A stretch of 57,910 nucleotides of DNA, from assembly GCA_016213625.1 (NCBI GenBank), contig JACQZZ010000008.1, positions 1 through 57,910 of the forward strand. Direction: 5' to 3'. The translations under genes were made by a program, and so were the position numbers. The DNA comes from Actinomycetota bacterium. GTDB lineage: Bacteria; Actinomycetota; Acidimicrobiia; Acidimicrobiales; Ilumatobacteraceae. This document shows, piece by piece, positions 1-8,740 of the stretch (position 1 is the first letter of the stretch; every line of letters starts with the position of its first letter). Under the pieces are notes generated by a model, which was not told the origin of the DNA, did no database searches, and saw only the letters and a list, made by a program, of their open reading frames with translations.

Positions 1-675
1 ATCGCGCTCGAGCGCGGCGCGACGGCGCAGCGACCCTTCACCGGCGGCGACGTGTTGCCGTCCACCGCGTGGCACCCCGAGTTCGACGACGTGAACAACG
101 ACGGCAACATCGATCTGTTCGTGACCAAGGGCAACGTGGAGGTGCAGGTGGACAGCGCGGTGCGCGACCCGAACAACCTCCTCATGGGGCAGGACGACGG
201 CACCTTCGTGGAGGGCGCGGAGGACGCCGGCATCGTGAACTTCAACCGAGCCCGCGGCGCCGCCATCACCGACCTGAACCTCGACGGCATGCTCGACATG
301 GTGGTGGTGAACCGCACCACGAGCATCAACCTGTGGCGCAATGTCGGCACGGGCTCCGCCGAGGAGCCGAAGTCGACTGGCCACTGGTTGGCGGTTCGTG
401 TGCGGCAGCCGGCGCCGAACACCGACGCCATCGGCGGGTGGTTGGAGGTGCGTACCGGTGACCACATCGACGTGCGCGAGCTCACCATCGGCGGCGGCCA
501 CGCCAGCGGCCAACTCGGTTGGCTGCATGCCGGTCTGGGCACCACCGACCGAGCGGACGTGCGCGTGCACTGGCCCGACGGCGAGGCAGGGCCGTGGATG
601 ACCGTGACGGCCGATCAGTTCGTGACCATCGAGCGGGGTGCCAGCGAGCCCAGCCCGTGGACACCCGACCCCTGA
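1..675 (+). CDS. FG-GAP/VCBS repeat protein with C-terminal ASPIC/UnbV domain (5' partial)
   Basis: The frame is open from base 1, so the start lies outside the window and about 224 residues are visible. Two calcium-loop-like repeats of the FG-GAP/VCBS type are seen ([13 protein letters not shown] and [13 protein letters not shown]), followed by a typical ASPIC/UnbV C-terminus (HWLAVRVRQ, then [10 protein letters not shown], then [11 protein letters not shown]). Such proteins are normally secreted beta-propeller proteins of unclear function. The last visible residues are Pro-rich and the protein ends with TGA at 673-675. It converges on the ABC ATPase gene with a 3-base gap. Family assignment is secure; biological role is unknown. 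Confidence 0.8.
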   Translation: MALERGATAQRPFTGGDVLPSTAWHPEFDDVNNDGNIDLFVTKGNVEVQVDSAVRDPNNLLMGQDDGTFVEGAEDAGIVNFNRARGAAITDLNLDGMLDMVVVNRTTSINLWRNVGTGSAEEPKSTGHWLAVRVRQPAPNTDAIGGWLEVRTGDHIDVRELTIGGGHASGQLGWLHAGLGTTDRADVRVHWPDGEAGPWMTVTADQFVTIERGASEPSPWTPDP

Positions 676-678
676 GGG

Positions 679-1497
679 TCAGCCGTGGAGTTCGGCGATC
701 TCGCGGCTGGTGGCCTCGCCGGGCTGCTTGCCCATGATGATCATCGCCAGCACTTCGTCCTTCGTCACTTCGTTCTTCTTCACCGTGCCGACGAGCTTGC
801 CCTGCAGCATGACGCTGATGCGGTCGGACAGATCGAACACGTCGTGGATGTCGTGACTGATGAGGAAGATGCCGATGCCCTCGGCCTTCAGCTGGGTGAC
901 GAGGTCGCGCACCTGCGCGGTCTCGGCCGGGCCGAGTGCCGCGGTGGGCTCGTCCATGATGAGGATCTTGGCGTTGAAGTGCACGGCACGGGCGATGGCC
1001 ACCGATTGGCGCTGACCACCCGAGAGCGACTTCACGGGCGTCTTCAGGTTCTTGAACCGTGGGTTCAGACGCTTCATCACGTCGCGGGTGGCGGACGCCA
1101 TGGCGGAGTCGTCGAGCGCCCCGAAGCGGTTGCGCATCTCGCGGCCGAGGAACACGTTGCCGGCAGCATCGATGTTGTCGGCCAGTGCCAGCTTCTGGAA
1201 GATGACCTCGATGCCGAGACCGCGAGCGTCGCGCGGGTTGCGAATGGTGACCGGGGTGCCGTTGACGATGATGTCGCCCGAGTCGCACGGGTGAGCACCG
1301 GCGAGCGTGTGGATGAGCGTGGACTTGCCGGCGCCGTTGCCGCCGACGAGGGCGACCACTTCGCCCGGGTACAGGTCGACGCTGACGCCATCAACGGCGT
1401 GGATGCCGCCGAAGGCGACCCGGATGTCGCGCATCTCGACCAGCGGCACGCCGCTGTAGTCGACCTCGGTGGATGGCTGGGTGGTGGTGTCGGTCAT
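679..1497 (-). CDS. Sugar ABC transporter ATP-binding protein (xylose/ribose type)
   Basis: ATPase of a CUT2-type sugar importer, 272 aa. Walker A is GGNGAGKST (about 52-60), the signature is LSGGQRQ (158-164), Walker B ends in ILIMDEPT (178-185) and the switch histidine lies in LISHD. It is a single ABC domain, about half the length of the fused double-ABC proteins (XylG/RbsA, about 500 aa) of enterobacteria; single-domain versions are common in actinobacteria. The ATG start at 1497 is preceded by GAGGAG. It is the last gene of a three-gene operon, 14 bases after the permease stop. Substrate is inferred from the XylF-like binding protein upstream. Confidence 0.88.
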   Translation of the reverse strand: MTDTTTQPSTEVDYSGVPLVEMRDIRVAFGGIHAVDGVSVDLYPGEVVALVGGNGAGKSTLIHTLAGAHPCDSGDIIVNGTPVTIRNPRDARGLGIEVIFQKLALADNIDAAGNVFLGREMRNRFGALDDSAMASATRDVMKRLNPRFKNLKTPVKSLSGGQRQSVAIARAVHFNAKILIMDEPTAALGPAETAQVRDLVTQLKAEGIGIFLISHDIHDVFDLSDRISVMLQGKLVGTVKKNEVTKDEVLAMIIMGKQPGEATSREIAELHG

Positions 1498-1511
1498 GGT
1501 GGGCTCCTCGC

Positions 1512-2855
1512 TCACTGACGGCCGGTCTGGATGATGATGGCGGAGATGACCAGCCCCACCGACAGGGCGGCGAGCATCGAGCGGCGCTTGCCCATGCGGA
1601 TGAACGAGTCGATGGCCACGGCCGTGACGAGCACGACGCCCACCACGATGTCCTGCGACGGTGAGTCGATCTTGAGCAGCACCATGCCGGATCGCAGCGA
1701 CTGCATGATGACGGCACCGAGCACGGCACCGGGGATGGTGCCGATGCCGCCGGCGAACGACGTGCCACCGATGACGGCGGCAGAGATGACGTCGAGTTCG
1801 TTCTGCACACCGAGGTTGGTGACCGCCGCGTCGAGACGAGCGGTCTGCACGGCGGCGCTGAGTGCGCACAGCACGCCCATGAGCACGAACGTGTACATCA
1901 CGGTCTTACGAGTGTTGATACCGCCGAGGTCTGCGGCCTCGGGGTTGCCACCGAAGGCGAAGACGTAGCGGCCGAAACGACGGCGCTTCGCCACGTAGGT
2001 CATCAGCAACGTGACGACGATGAGGATGACCACCGGGTAGGCCACACCGGTGGGGTCGCCGCTGATGGGCGACTCGTAGCCGATGGCGACGAGGGCGATG
2101 CCGGCGATGATGACGAGGCAGCCGAACACGGCGAAACCGATGTCCATGCCCAGCGGGCGCACACCCAGGTCGTATCGCTGGCGACGAGCACGCGAGCGGT
2201 AGATGCTGAAGCACACGCCGGCGCACCCGAGCAGTCCGAGCACCCAGCTGCGCCATTCGCCGAGCGAACCCTCGGGGCCGCCGCCGATGAGCTTGAAGGT
2301 CTTGTCGAGCGGCGAGAGCGTGGCGCCCTGCTCGCCCATTCGGAAGATGAGTCCACGCCAGACGAGGAAGCCGCCCAGCGTGACGATGAACGCCGGCACA
2401 CCGCCGTACGCCACCACGAAACCTTGGACCGCACCGATGATGGCACCGAGCAGGAGCCCCACGGCGAGCGCCACGATCCAGGTGTACCACTGGTCGAACC
2501 CGAGCCCGAGCGACTCGGGGATCCATTTGGTCTGCACCACGGCCATGACGTAGCCGAGGAAGCCGAGCAACGAACCGACCGACAGGTCGATGTTGCGGGA
2601 CACGATGATGAGCACCATGCCGGTCGCCATGATGGCGATCGAGGCGCTCTGCACCGAGAGGTTCCACAGGTTGCGGGAGGTGAGGAAGTTGCCCCCCGAC
2701 AAGATGTTGAACGCGACCCAGATCACCAACAGGGCGACGACCATGCCGCCCAAGCGGGTGTCGACCTCGGAGGAGGCGAGCAGCGACTTGAAGGTCTTCT
2801 TGTCCTGCGCTGCTTGGTCGGTCGGTGTGGTGACGTTGACGTCAGACACGGTCAC
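1512..2855 (-). CDS. Sugar ABC transporter permease (XylH-like)
   Basis: Membrane permease of the same importer, about 447 aa with many hydrophobic helices and the conserved CUT2-permease stretches [11 protein letters not shown] and [16 protein letters not shown] chose the GTG at 2855 because GGAGA lies about 9 bases before it; a TTG at 2870 would add five residues but would itself contain that ribosome-binding sequence. It follows the binding-protein gene after 118 bases that contain a strong hairpin, and precedes the ATPase gene by 14 bases. The C-terminal half has longer loops than RbsC, as is usual for XylH-type permeases. Confidence 0.87.
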   Translation of the reverse strand: MTVSDVNVTTPTDQAAQDKKTFKSLLASSEVDTRLGGMVVALLVIWVAFNILSGGNFLTSRNLWNLSVQSASIAIMATGMVLIIVSRNIDLSVGSLLGFLGYVMAVVQTKWIPESLGLGFDQWYTWIVALAVGLLLGAIIGAVQGFVVAYGGVPAFIVTLGGFLVWRGLIFRMGEQGATLSPLDKTFKLIGGGPEGSLGEWRSWVLGLLGCAGVCFSIYRSRARRQRYDLGVRPLGMDIGFAVFGCLVIIAGIALVAIGYESPISGDPTGVAYPVVILIVVTLLMTYVAKRRRFGRYVFAFGGNPEAADLGGINTRKTVMYTFVLMGVLCALSAAVQTARLDAAVTNLGVQNELDVISAAVIGGTSFAGGIGTIPGAVLGAVIMQSLRSGMVLLKIDSPSQDIVVGVVLVTAVAIDSFIRMGKRRSMLAALSVGLVISAIIIQTGRQ

Positions 2856-2907
2856 TCTCGGGTTCTCCAATCACGAGCATTCTTCACGAGCAATCTCTGA
2901 AAAGGGA

Positions 2908-2947
2908 AACGTGCCCCCCGCCTGCTACCGCGGGCGGGGGGCACGTT
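2908..2947 (-). terminator. Intra-operon GC hairpin between binding protein and permease
   Basis: An inverted repeat with 15-bp perfect arms (2908-2922 and 2933-2947; arm AACGTGCCCCCCGCC) and a 10-base loop. On the minus strand it is followed by TTTCCCTTTT. It sits 26 bases after the binding-protein stop and before the permease, where a partial terminator or 3' stabiliser would let the binding protein be made in excess over the membrane parts. Confidence 0.7.
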
Positions 2948-2973
2948 CACAACTCATCGTTCAGTTGAACGAC

Positions 2974-4086
2974 TCAGGGGCAAGCAGCAACCGAGCCAGC
3001 GGTGACGCCCTGGCAGAGCGTCGCCGAATCGGTCCAGCCGGCATCGAGCACGGCGTTGAGGTTGTCCTGAGTGATGGGCATCGGCGTCAGGAACATCGAC
3101 GCCACTTCCACGCCACCGGGGGTGGTGAACGGCGAGGCGCCGGCCACGGCCGAGGCATCTGCGTTGGCGCACAGGGCGATGGCTGCTTCGCCGGCGGCCG
3201 TACCGAGCTCACGAGCGTCCTTCCAGACGGTGAGGCTCTGCGTGCCGAGGGCGACGCGGTTCAGGGCTGCCTGCTCGGCGTCCTGACCCGAGACCGGGAT
3301 CTTGCCGGCGAGACCCTGAGCATCGAGGGCTGCGATCGCGCCGCCGGCCATGCCGTCGTTCTCCGCGAGCACTGCGTCGATCTCGTTGTTCTCGGCGGTG
3401 AGCACCTGCTCCATCGTCGACTGTGCGACGGCGGGGTCCCAGTTGTCGGTGTAGGTCTCGCTGACGATCTCGATGTCGCCGGCGGTGACGGCGGCGCCGA
3501 TGACCTCTTCGTAACCTGCACGCAGGAAGTCGGCGTTCGCATCAGCGCTGTTGCCCTTGATGATGACGTAGCGACCCTTCGGCACGAGCTTGAAGATCTC
3601 CTCGGCCTGGAGCTTGCCAACACCCTGGTTGTCGAACGTGATGTAGAGGGCCTTCGGGTCCTCGATCAGACGGTCGTAGGCGATGACCGGCACGCCGCCC
3701 TCGATGGCGCTGGAGACGGCGGGCTTGATGGCCGTGCCGTCCTGCGCGAGGACGATGAGTACCTTGGCGCCCTGGGAGATCAGGTTCTCGAGGTTGCTGG
3801 CCTGGGTCTCTGCGGACGACTTGGCGTCGTTCGACACGTAGGTGCCGCCACCGGCCTCGATGGCCGCCTTCAGTGCGGGCTCGTCCCACTTGGCCCAGCG
3901 CTCTTCCTGGTAGTTGTTCCAGGACACGCCGACGACGCAATCGCCGCCGCCACCACCGGCCACCGTGGTCTCGCCACCGGCTGCTGCAGTGGTCTCGCTG
4001 CCACCGGCGTCGTCGCTGTCGTCACCACAGGCGGCGACGAGCAGTGCTCCTGCCGCGAACAACGCCGCAATGCTGCGTGCTCTCAT
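2974..4086 (-). CDS. xylF: D-xylose-type sugar-binding lipoprotein (XylF-like)
   Basis: Solute-binding protein of the importer, 370 aa. The N-terminus is a lipoprotein signal with lipobox LVAAC (Cys20), then an Asp/Ser/Thr/Gly-rich linker and a periplasmic-binding-protein fold. The stretches VLAENDGMAGGAIAAL, VSGQDAEQAALNRV and GTQSLTVWKDA match the XylF branch of the ribose/xylose-binding family. The ATG at 4086 has a GGGGAG ribosome-binding site; the frame is open upstream but not signal-like. A -10-like TAGCAT lies at 4134-4139. First gene of the operon. Xylose is the best guess for ligand; other pentoses or glucose are possible. Confidence 0.85.
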   Translation of the reverse strand: MRARSIAALFAAGALLVAACGDDSDDAGGSETTAAAGGETTVAGGGGGDCVVGVSWNNYQEERWAKWDEPALKAAIEAGGGTYVSNDAKSSAETQASNLENLISQGAKVLIVLAQDGTAIKPAVSSAIEGGVPVIAYDRLIEDPKALYITFDNQGVGKLQAEEIFKLVPKGRYVIIKGNSADANADFLRAGYEEVIGAAVTAGDIEIVSETYTDNWDPAVAQSTMEQVLTAENNEIDAVLAENDGMAGGAIAALDAQGLAGKIPVSGQDAEQAALNRVALGTQSLTVWKDARELGTAAGEAAIALCANADASAVAGASPFTTPGGVEVASMFLTPMPITQDNLNAVLDAGWTDSATLCQGVTAGSVAACP

Positions 4087-4198
4087 CGTGTTTCTCCCCT
4101 CAAGGCGCCCCCACCCCTCGTGGAAGCACCCCGATGCTAGACCACCGAGCCCACTCGGAGCGAGAACTTCGCCACCCACGACCTCCGACGAAGGTGAC

Positions 4199-4204
4199 TA
4201 GCGT
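4199..4204 (+). promoter_or_regulatory. -10 element of leaderless promoter for lactonase
   Basis: TAGCGT ends 7 bases before the ATG at 4212, the spacing expected if transcription starts at the start codon. No ribosome-binding site is present between them. Confidence 0.45.
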
Positions 4205-4211
4205 CGCTCAC

Positions 4212-5123
4212 ATGGTCGAATCCCCAGCGCTCGCGTGCACCACCGAGGCCGCCGAACTCGGCGAGGGAGTGCGTTGGGATGCCCGCCGCGACGAACTGCT
4301 GTGGGTCGACATCCTGCGCGGCCTCGTGTTCCGCGCCAACGTGCTCGACGACGGATCGTTGCAGCCGGTGCACACCTACGAATTGCCGATGCCGGTGGGT
4401 GCCATCGCCCCCGTCCACGGCGACGACGGTTGGTTGCTCGCTGCTGGTCGCGGGTTCGTGCACCTCGCGCCCGACGGCACGCACCGAGCGATCGCGGAGG
4501 CCGCACCCGCCGGCGCACGCATGAACGACGCCGCGTGCGACCCGCAGGGTCGGTGCTGGGCGGGCTCGCTGGCCGACGACCACCATGCGGGCGGCGGATC
4601 GCTGTACCGGCTCGACCGCGACGGCACGGTGCACCAGATGCTCGACGGCCTCACCATCCCCAACGGCATCGGCTGGAGTCTCGACGGGAACACGATGTAC
4701 CTCATCGACAGCGTGCCGCGCCGCGTGTACGCGTTCGACTTCGACGGCCCACGCGGTGCCATCGAGAACCAGCGCGAGTTCATCGCCGTCCCCGACGACG
4801 TCGGCGGCCCCGATGGTCTCACGGTCGACGCGCACGGCCATCTCTGGATCGCCGTCTACGGCGGTGGTCAGGTGCGCCGGTACGACCCCGACGGTCGGTT
4901 GGTGGACGTGCTCCGCGTGCCGGCAGTGCAGAGCACGTGCGCCGCGTTCGGGGGCGTCGGGCTGCATCGCCTCTACGTCACCACGGCCACCGAGTTCTGG
5001 ACCGACGAGCAACGGCGTGCGGATCCGGCAGCGGGCCTGGTGTACCGACTCGACACGGATGCGGTCGGCGTGCCCGCCGCGCCGTTCGTCCCGAAGGGCG
5101 ATTGGTACACGCACTCGGGGTGA
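4212..5123 (+). CDS. SMP-30/gluconolactonase family sugar lactonase
   Basis: Six-bladed propeller lactonase of the SMP-30/regucalcin family, 303 aa, full length for the family. The expected metal ligands can be seen: Glu18 in ELGEGVRWD, Asn105 in MNDAACDP, Asn151 in TIPNGIGWS and Asp201 in GPDGLTVD. No signal peptide, so cytoplasmic. The start is set by a leaderless-type -10 box. It is divergent from a xylose-type importer, so hydrolysis of xylono- or arabinono-lactone in an oxidative pentose pathway is a reasonable inference, but the matching dehydrogenase and dehydratase genes are not in the window. Gluconolactonase or another lactonase remains possible. Confidence 0.85.
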   Translation: MVESPALACTTEAAELGEGVRWDARRDELLWVDILRGLVFRANVLDDGSLQPVHTYELPMPVGAIAPVHGDDGWLLAAGRGFVHLAPDGTHRAIAEAAPAGARMNDAACDPQGRCWAGSLADDHHAGGGSLYRLDRDGTVHQMLDGLTIPNGIGWSLDGNTMYLIDSVPRRVYAFDFDGPRGAIENQREFIAVPDDVGGPDGLTVDAHGHLWIAVYGGGQVRRYDPDGRLVDVLRVPAVQSTCAAFGGVGLHRLYVTTATEFWTDEQRRADPAAGLVYRLDTDAVGVPAAPFVPKGDWYTHSG

Positions 5124-5168
5124 CACCACGTGGCGTACGGTGTCGCCACCGCACGGAAGGACACGCGA

Positions 5169-5678
5169 ATGCCCTACTTCGTCGATCACACCGCGCATCG
5201 CGTCGTCGTGCTGCCGCCTGGCGCCGGCGCGCCCTCTTCCTTCACGGAGATCGGTGTCCAGACGGCGGAGGCGTGTGGGTTGACCCACGACCAGCCGCTG
5301 TCCGACGCGCAGATCGAAGCACTCCTGTCGGACTCGGTCGAGGGGTACCGCGCCGCGACCCCGGATGATCAGCGCGCGACGGCGGCGCGACCGTCGACAC
5401 CCACACCCACGCCGATGCACCCACGAGATCGGCGGTCGTCCATCACGCAGCGAGCCTTCAACGTGGCCCGCACGGTGGAGGTGCTCAGTTGGTGCCTGCT
5501 GGTGATCAGCGTGGTGGTCGGTGTCGCGGTGGCGTTCAGCACGAGCACCGACCCCACCACCGGTCAGTCGTCGCACGACTCGGTGGATGCGGGCCTCATC
5601 CTCATCTTCGCCGGCGTCTTCCAGTGCCTCGTCGTCATCATGGTGGCCGTCTACATCCAGTCGCGAACCGAGACCTGA
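5169..5678 (+). CDS. Hypothetical protein with two C-terminal membrane helices
   Basis: 169 aa, not recognised. The N-terminal half (MPYFVDHTAHRVVVLPPG onward) is soluble with a Pro/Thr-rich linker (about 75-90); two hydrophobic segments follow, about 105-126 (SWCLLVISVVVGVAVAF) and about 140-163 (LILIFAGVFQCLVVIMVAV). The start at 5169 has GGAAGG 8 bases upstream and is preferred to a GTG at 5130. It stands 45 bases after the lactonase gene. No catalytic motif is visible. Confidence 0.6.
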   Translation: MPYFVDHTAHRVVVLPPGAGAPSSFTEIGVQTAEACGLTHDQPLSDAQIEALLSDSVEGYRAATPDDQRATAARPSTPTPTPMHPRDRRSSITQRAFNVARTVEVLSWCLLVISVVVGVAVAFSTSTDPTTGQSSHDSVDAGLILIFAGVFQCLVVIMVAVYIQSRTET

Positions 5679-5701
5679 CGTCGACGTGCAAGGCTTCGCC
5701 G

Positions 5702-6139
5702 ATGAGCAGTGACTACATCCCCAGCGCCCTCGAATGGGTGCGCGATCAGATCGACACGTACGAGCGATCGGGTGGCCGCGAGGCCAACACGCTGCGCGAC
5801 ACCGGCATCCCCATCATCGTGGTCACGATGCGCGGCGCGTCCACCGGCGCCACGCGCAAGATCGCGCTCATGCGCGTCGAGCACGATGGCGAGTACGCGC
5901 TCGTGGCGTCGATGGGTGGGGCACCCACCAACCCGGCGTGGTATCGCAACCTGGTGGCCGCACCGGATCAGGTGTCCATCCAGGACGGTCCGGCACCATT
6001 CGCCGTCTCGGTGCGCGAAGTCACCGGCGACGAACGAGCTGCGTGGTGGGAACGCGCCGTGGCGGTCTTCCCCACGTACGCCGATTACCAGGAACGCACC
6101 GACCGCGTCATCCCGGTGCTGGTGGCGTCACCCCGCTGA
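5702..6139 (+). CDS. F420-dependent quinone reductase-like (DDN/nitroreductase family) protein
   Basis: 145 aa, the usual length for the deazaflavin-dependent nitroreductase (DDN, split-barrel) family. The family features are visible: an N-terminal W-x-R-x-Q helix (ALEWVRDQIDTYERSGG), the beta-strand run TRKIALMRVEHDGEYALVAS and the MGGAPTNPAWYRNLVAAP motif that lines the F420 pocket. F420 binding is known for the family and points to an F420-making actinobacterium; the actual substrate cannot be told. It overlaps the convergent transporter gene by 12 bases. Confidence 0.85.
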   Translation: MSSDYIPSALEWVRDQIDTYERSGGREANTLRDTGIPIIVVTMRGASTGATRKIALMRVEHDGEYALVASMGGAPTNPAWYRNLVAAPDQVSIQDGPAPFAVSVREVTGDERAAWWERAVAVFPTYADYQERTDRVIPVLVASPR

Positions 6140-7075
6140 GCCCGTGGCGGCCAGGCCCGCCACGTCGGCAGCCTCGGCGGTGGGACGACGGGTCACCATC
6201 ACGGCTCCGGCCACCACCACCGCGCCGCCGATGACTTCGGTCAGGGTGGGCGCGTTGCCCAACACCACCCACGCGACGAACACGCTCGTTGGCGTGACCA
6301 CGGTGCCGAGCGACGCCGTGGTGGTGGCCGACACGACCGTCATCACCCGCGCCATCACGTAGTAGATGAACGCGGAGCTCGCCGAGCCGAGCCAGATGAC
6401 CGCCAGCCATCCCTTCGGCGACAGCGCCGCGAACTCGTGGAGGTGCGGCACGTCGACCAACAGGATGAACGCCGCCCCCAACACGGTGCCGGGTGTGTTC
6501 AGCCACCATGCGTCGTAGCGATCCGTGACGCTGCGCGTGGCCACCGTGACCGCCGCCCAGACCGCCGCCGCGAGGCCCACCGCCACCATGCCCGCTGTGG
6601 TGGAGCGCCCGTCGCCGCCGCTGGACAGCCCGATGGCCAGGCAGCCGATGGTGGTGAGCAGGAGGCCGATCACCTGCCCCTGACGCAATCGGTGACGGAG
6701 GAACACCACCTCGCCTGCCGCGACCAACACCGGGAACGTGGCCATCAGCACGGCCGAGACCGCGACCGAGGTGTACTGCTGCCCCCAGTTGAAGAGCAGG
6801 TGGAACACCGCCGAACCGCCGAATCCGCAGAGCAACACGCGCACCCGATCCTGCGGTTCGATCGGCGTGCGGCGCCACGGCGAACGCATCACCACCCAGG
6901 TGAACACCATCGCCGACACCACCACGCGACCCGTGGCGAGCCCCAGCGGGGTCAACTCCTCGAGGGCGATCTTCACCAGGGTGAACGACACGCTGCCGAT
7001 GCCGATGGACACCGCCAACAGGCCGAAGGCCGCACGCCGTGAGGGCAGGTTCGATGGCGTGTGGGTGGACGACAT
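6128..7075 (-). CDS. DMT-superfamily (EamA) transporter
   Basis: 315 aa with ten predicted hydrophobic helices in two EamA repeats, typical of RhaT/YdcZ-like small-molecule exporters. The second repeat contains ASSAFIYYVMARVMTVVSAT and the conserved end WVVLGNAPTLTEVIGGAVVV. The ATG at 7075 was chosen because the first helix follows a short polar leader; the frame stays open upstream without hydrophobic sequence. A -10-like TAGCGT lies 14 bases before the start. Substrate unknown. Confidence 0.85.
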   Translation of the reverse strand: MSSTHTPSNLPSRRAAFGLLAVSIGIGSVSFTLVKIALEELTPLGLATGRVVVSAMVFTWVVMRSPWRRTPIEPQDRVRVLLCGFGGSAVFHLLFNWGQQYTSVAVSAVLMATFPVLVAAGEVVFLRHRLRQGQVIGLLLTTIGCLAIGLSSGGDGRSTTAGMVAVGLAAAVWAAVTVATRSVTDRYDAWWLNTPGTVLGAAFILLVDVPHLHEFAALSPKGWLAVIWLGSASSAFIYYVMARVMTVVSATTTASLGTVVTPTSVFVAWVVLGNAPTLTEVIGGAVVVAGAVMVTRRPTAEAADVAGLAATGSAG

Positions 7076-7248
7076 ATCGAGCGGATCGGACGCTACTGCG
7101 CAGCGTGGCGCGGGCCGCGGCATGCGACGCTGGGCCGCACAGTTTCTCGTGCATCCGCGACCTGCGATGTAAGCCTCTCGGGACAGATGCCACTCACCGC
7201 AGCCGGATTTCGCTGAATGCCACCCTCTGCATCCGACTTCACGATCTG

Positions 7249-7276
7249 TTGACACAGTTTTCGACGGCCCTTGGAT
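7249..7276 (+). promoter_or_regulatory. Possible promoter for the ApbE-linked block
   Basis: TTGACA (7249-7254) and TTGGAT (7271-7276) are separated by 16 bases, about 80 bases before the ribosome-binding site of the secreted protein. The -35 is consensus and the -10 is poor. The rest of the 281-base gap before 7357 shows no other feature. Confidence 0.35.
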
Positions 7277-7356
7277 GAGCGCGGAAGTTCCCTTGGGAGG
7301 GGTCCCTGTTGACTTGGCACTCACGGACGGGTGTCCCGACACCTAAGGAGTTTCTG

Positions 7357-7956
7357 ATGAACAAGGCATGGATCACGGGCTTGACCCTCGCAGGTGTGGC
7401 CGGCTCAGCCGGCGCCGCTTTCGCGGGCATCGCCGCCGACAACCAGGGTGGCTCGTCTGTCGAGGCGCAAGGCCTCGCGGCCGAGACCAGCACCTCGGCG
7501 GCCGCCACGCAGACGGCCACCTACCAGGTCGGCGCGGCCGGCACGGTCACGCTCACGGCCGCCAATGGCGCCATCACGGTCGACAGTGCGCTGCCCGGCG
7601 CCTACTGGACCCTCGTCGGCTACGGCACACCCGCCGCCCACGTGGAAGTGCAGTTCGCCGATGCAGCGCAGCAGGTCACCTTCGTCGCCGACCTGGTGAA
7701 CGACGACGTCGTCGTCTCGGTCACCAACGTGCCGGCGCCCGGCGCCACCACGACCTCCATCGAAGTCACCCAGATCACCGGTGGCGGTTCCGTGGCCGCC
7801 CCGCAGCCCGCCACCCCGGCGGCCAACAAGCCCATCGTCGTGGCCGTGCCGGCCCCGGGCGCCTCACACACCTCCGCCACGTCGAGCGCCGGTGGCGACG
7901 ACGAGGACGAGCACGAAGAAGAGCACGAATACGAGGACGAGGGCGACGATGACTGA
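7357..7956 (+). CDS. Secreted protein with acidic C-terminal tail, ApbE-linked
   Basis: 199 aa, not assigned to a known family. A signal peptide (residues 1 to about 25, MNKAWITGLTLAGVAGSAGA) is followed by a Ser/Thr/Ala linker, a beta-rich region of about 55-140, a Pro/Ala stretch and a strongly acidic tail (181-199, Asp/Glu with His and Tyr). AAGGAG lies 6 bases before the ATG. Two short repeats, PAPGATTTS (126-134) and PAPGASHTS (165-173), resemble the SGATxTS flavinylation motif of FMN-binding domains but have Pro for the first Ser. Its stop overlaps the next gene by 8 bases, so it is probably co-translated with the membrane protein. It may be an extracytoplasmic electron carrier or metal-binding partner; this is speculative. 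Confidence 0.65.
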   Translation: MNKAWITGLTLAGVAGSAGAAFAGIAADNQGGSSVEAQGLAAETSTSAAATQTATYQVGAAGTVTLTAANGAITVDSALPGAYWTLVGYGTPAAHVEVQFADAAQQVTFVADLVNDDVVVSVTNVPAPGATTTSIEVTQITGGGSVAAPQPATPAANKPIVVAVPAPGASHTSATSSAGGDDEDEHEEEHEYEDEGDDD

Positions 7957-8728
7957 CCAGACCCAAGCAGAGCGGATCGCCGCGATGCGGGCCCGTCGAG
8001 GCCAAGCGCCCATCGATGTCACCGTCACCACCCAGACTGCGGCCGCCGCCTCTCCCGCCGCGGCGGCCGCATCAACCGCCGGCTGGGGTGCGCCGTCGGC
8101 GCCCCCGGTCGATGCCGTGGCGCTCACCGCGCTGCAGCAGCAGGTGCAGCAACTGCAGCAGCAGGTGCAGCGTCAGCAGCGGCCGGCACCCGCGGCCAAG
8201 CCGAAGCACCCGCATGTCGCGGCCGGCGCCCGAATCCTGGCCACCGGCTTCACCGCCTCGGCCGTGTTCGGTCTCACCACCGTCATCGCCTCGGCCAACC
8301 GTCCGGTCACCTCCACGGCGGTCCCCGCCACCGAGACCACCACCGTGCCCACGGTGGCACCGAGCACCACGGTCATCGACCCGGCCGCGGTCATCGACCC
8401 CGCCACTGGCTTGCCCGCAACCACCCTGGCCCCCGGAGCGGTGCCCACCGTGCTGCTCACCGTGCCACCCATGGGTACCCCGGCACCTGCTGCAGCACCT
8501 GCTCCTGCGGCTGCAGCTCCCGCTCCCGCCGCAACTCCCAGCGCACCGAAGCCCGCCGCGGCCACCCCGGCACCTGCTGCACCAGCACCCGCCGCTGCGC
8601 CCGCACCGGCACCGGCTCCCGCGCCGGCACCCACGCCGGCCCCGGCCCCGGCACCCGTGGTCACGCAGCCTCCGGCTCCGGCACCCACGCCGGCCCCCGC
8701 CGCGACCACCGCACCCAGCGGCGGCTGA
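7949..8728 (+). CDS. Ala/Pro-rich membrane-anchored protein, ApbE-linked
   Basis: 259 aa, not assigned to a family. Order of parts: N-terminal polar helix (MTDQTQAERIAAMRARRGQ), Ala-rich linker, a Gln-rich coiled-coil-like run (about 65-78), one membrane helix (about 96-116, ILATGFTASAVFGLTTVIA), then about 140 extracytoplasmic residues of Thr/Val/Pro followed by long Ala-Pro repeats and the end TTAPSGG. The start overlaps the previous stop (ATGACTGA). In related clusters this position would hold an FMN-binding domain; none is visible here. The repetitive DNA could hide an assembly error, but the frame is intact through to a stop just before apbE. Confidence 0.6.
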   Translation: MTDQTQAERIAAMRARRGQAPIDVTVTTQTAAAASPAAAAASTAGWGAPSAPPVDAVALTALQQQVQQLQQQVQRQQRPAPAAKPKHPHVAAGARILATGFTASAVFGLTTVIASANRPVTSTAVPATETTTVPTVAPSTTVIDPAAVIDPATGLPATTLAPGAVPTVLLTVPPMGTPAPAAAPAPAAAAPAPAATPSAPKPAAATPAPAAPAPAAAPAPAPAPAPAPTPAPAPAPVVTQPPAPAPTPAPAATTAPSGG

Positions 8729-8740
8729 CACGCTGTTCCC

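Noticed and set aside
7301..7350. Second promoter with TTGACT at 7309
   Set aside because: No -10-like sequence at 16-18 bases; GTGTCCC is a poor match.
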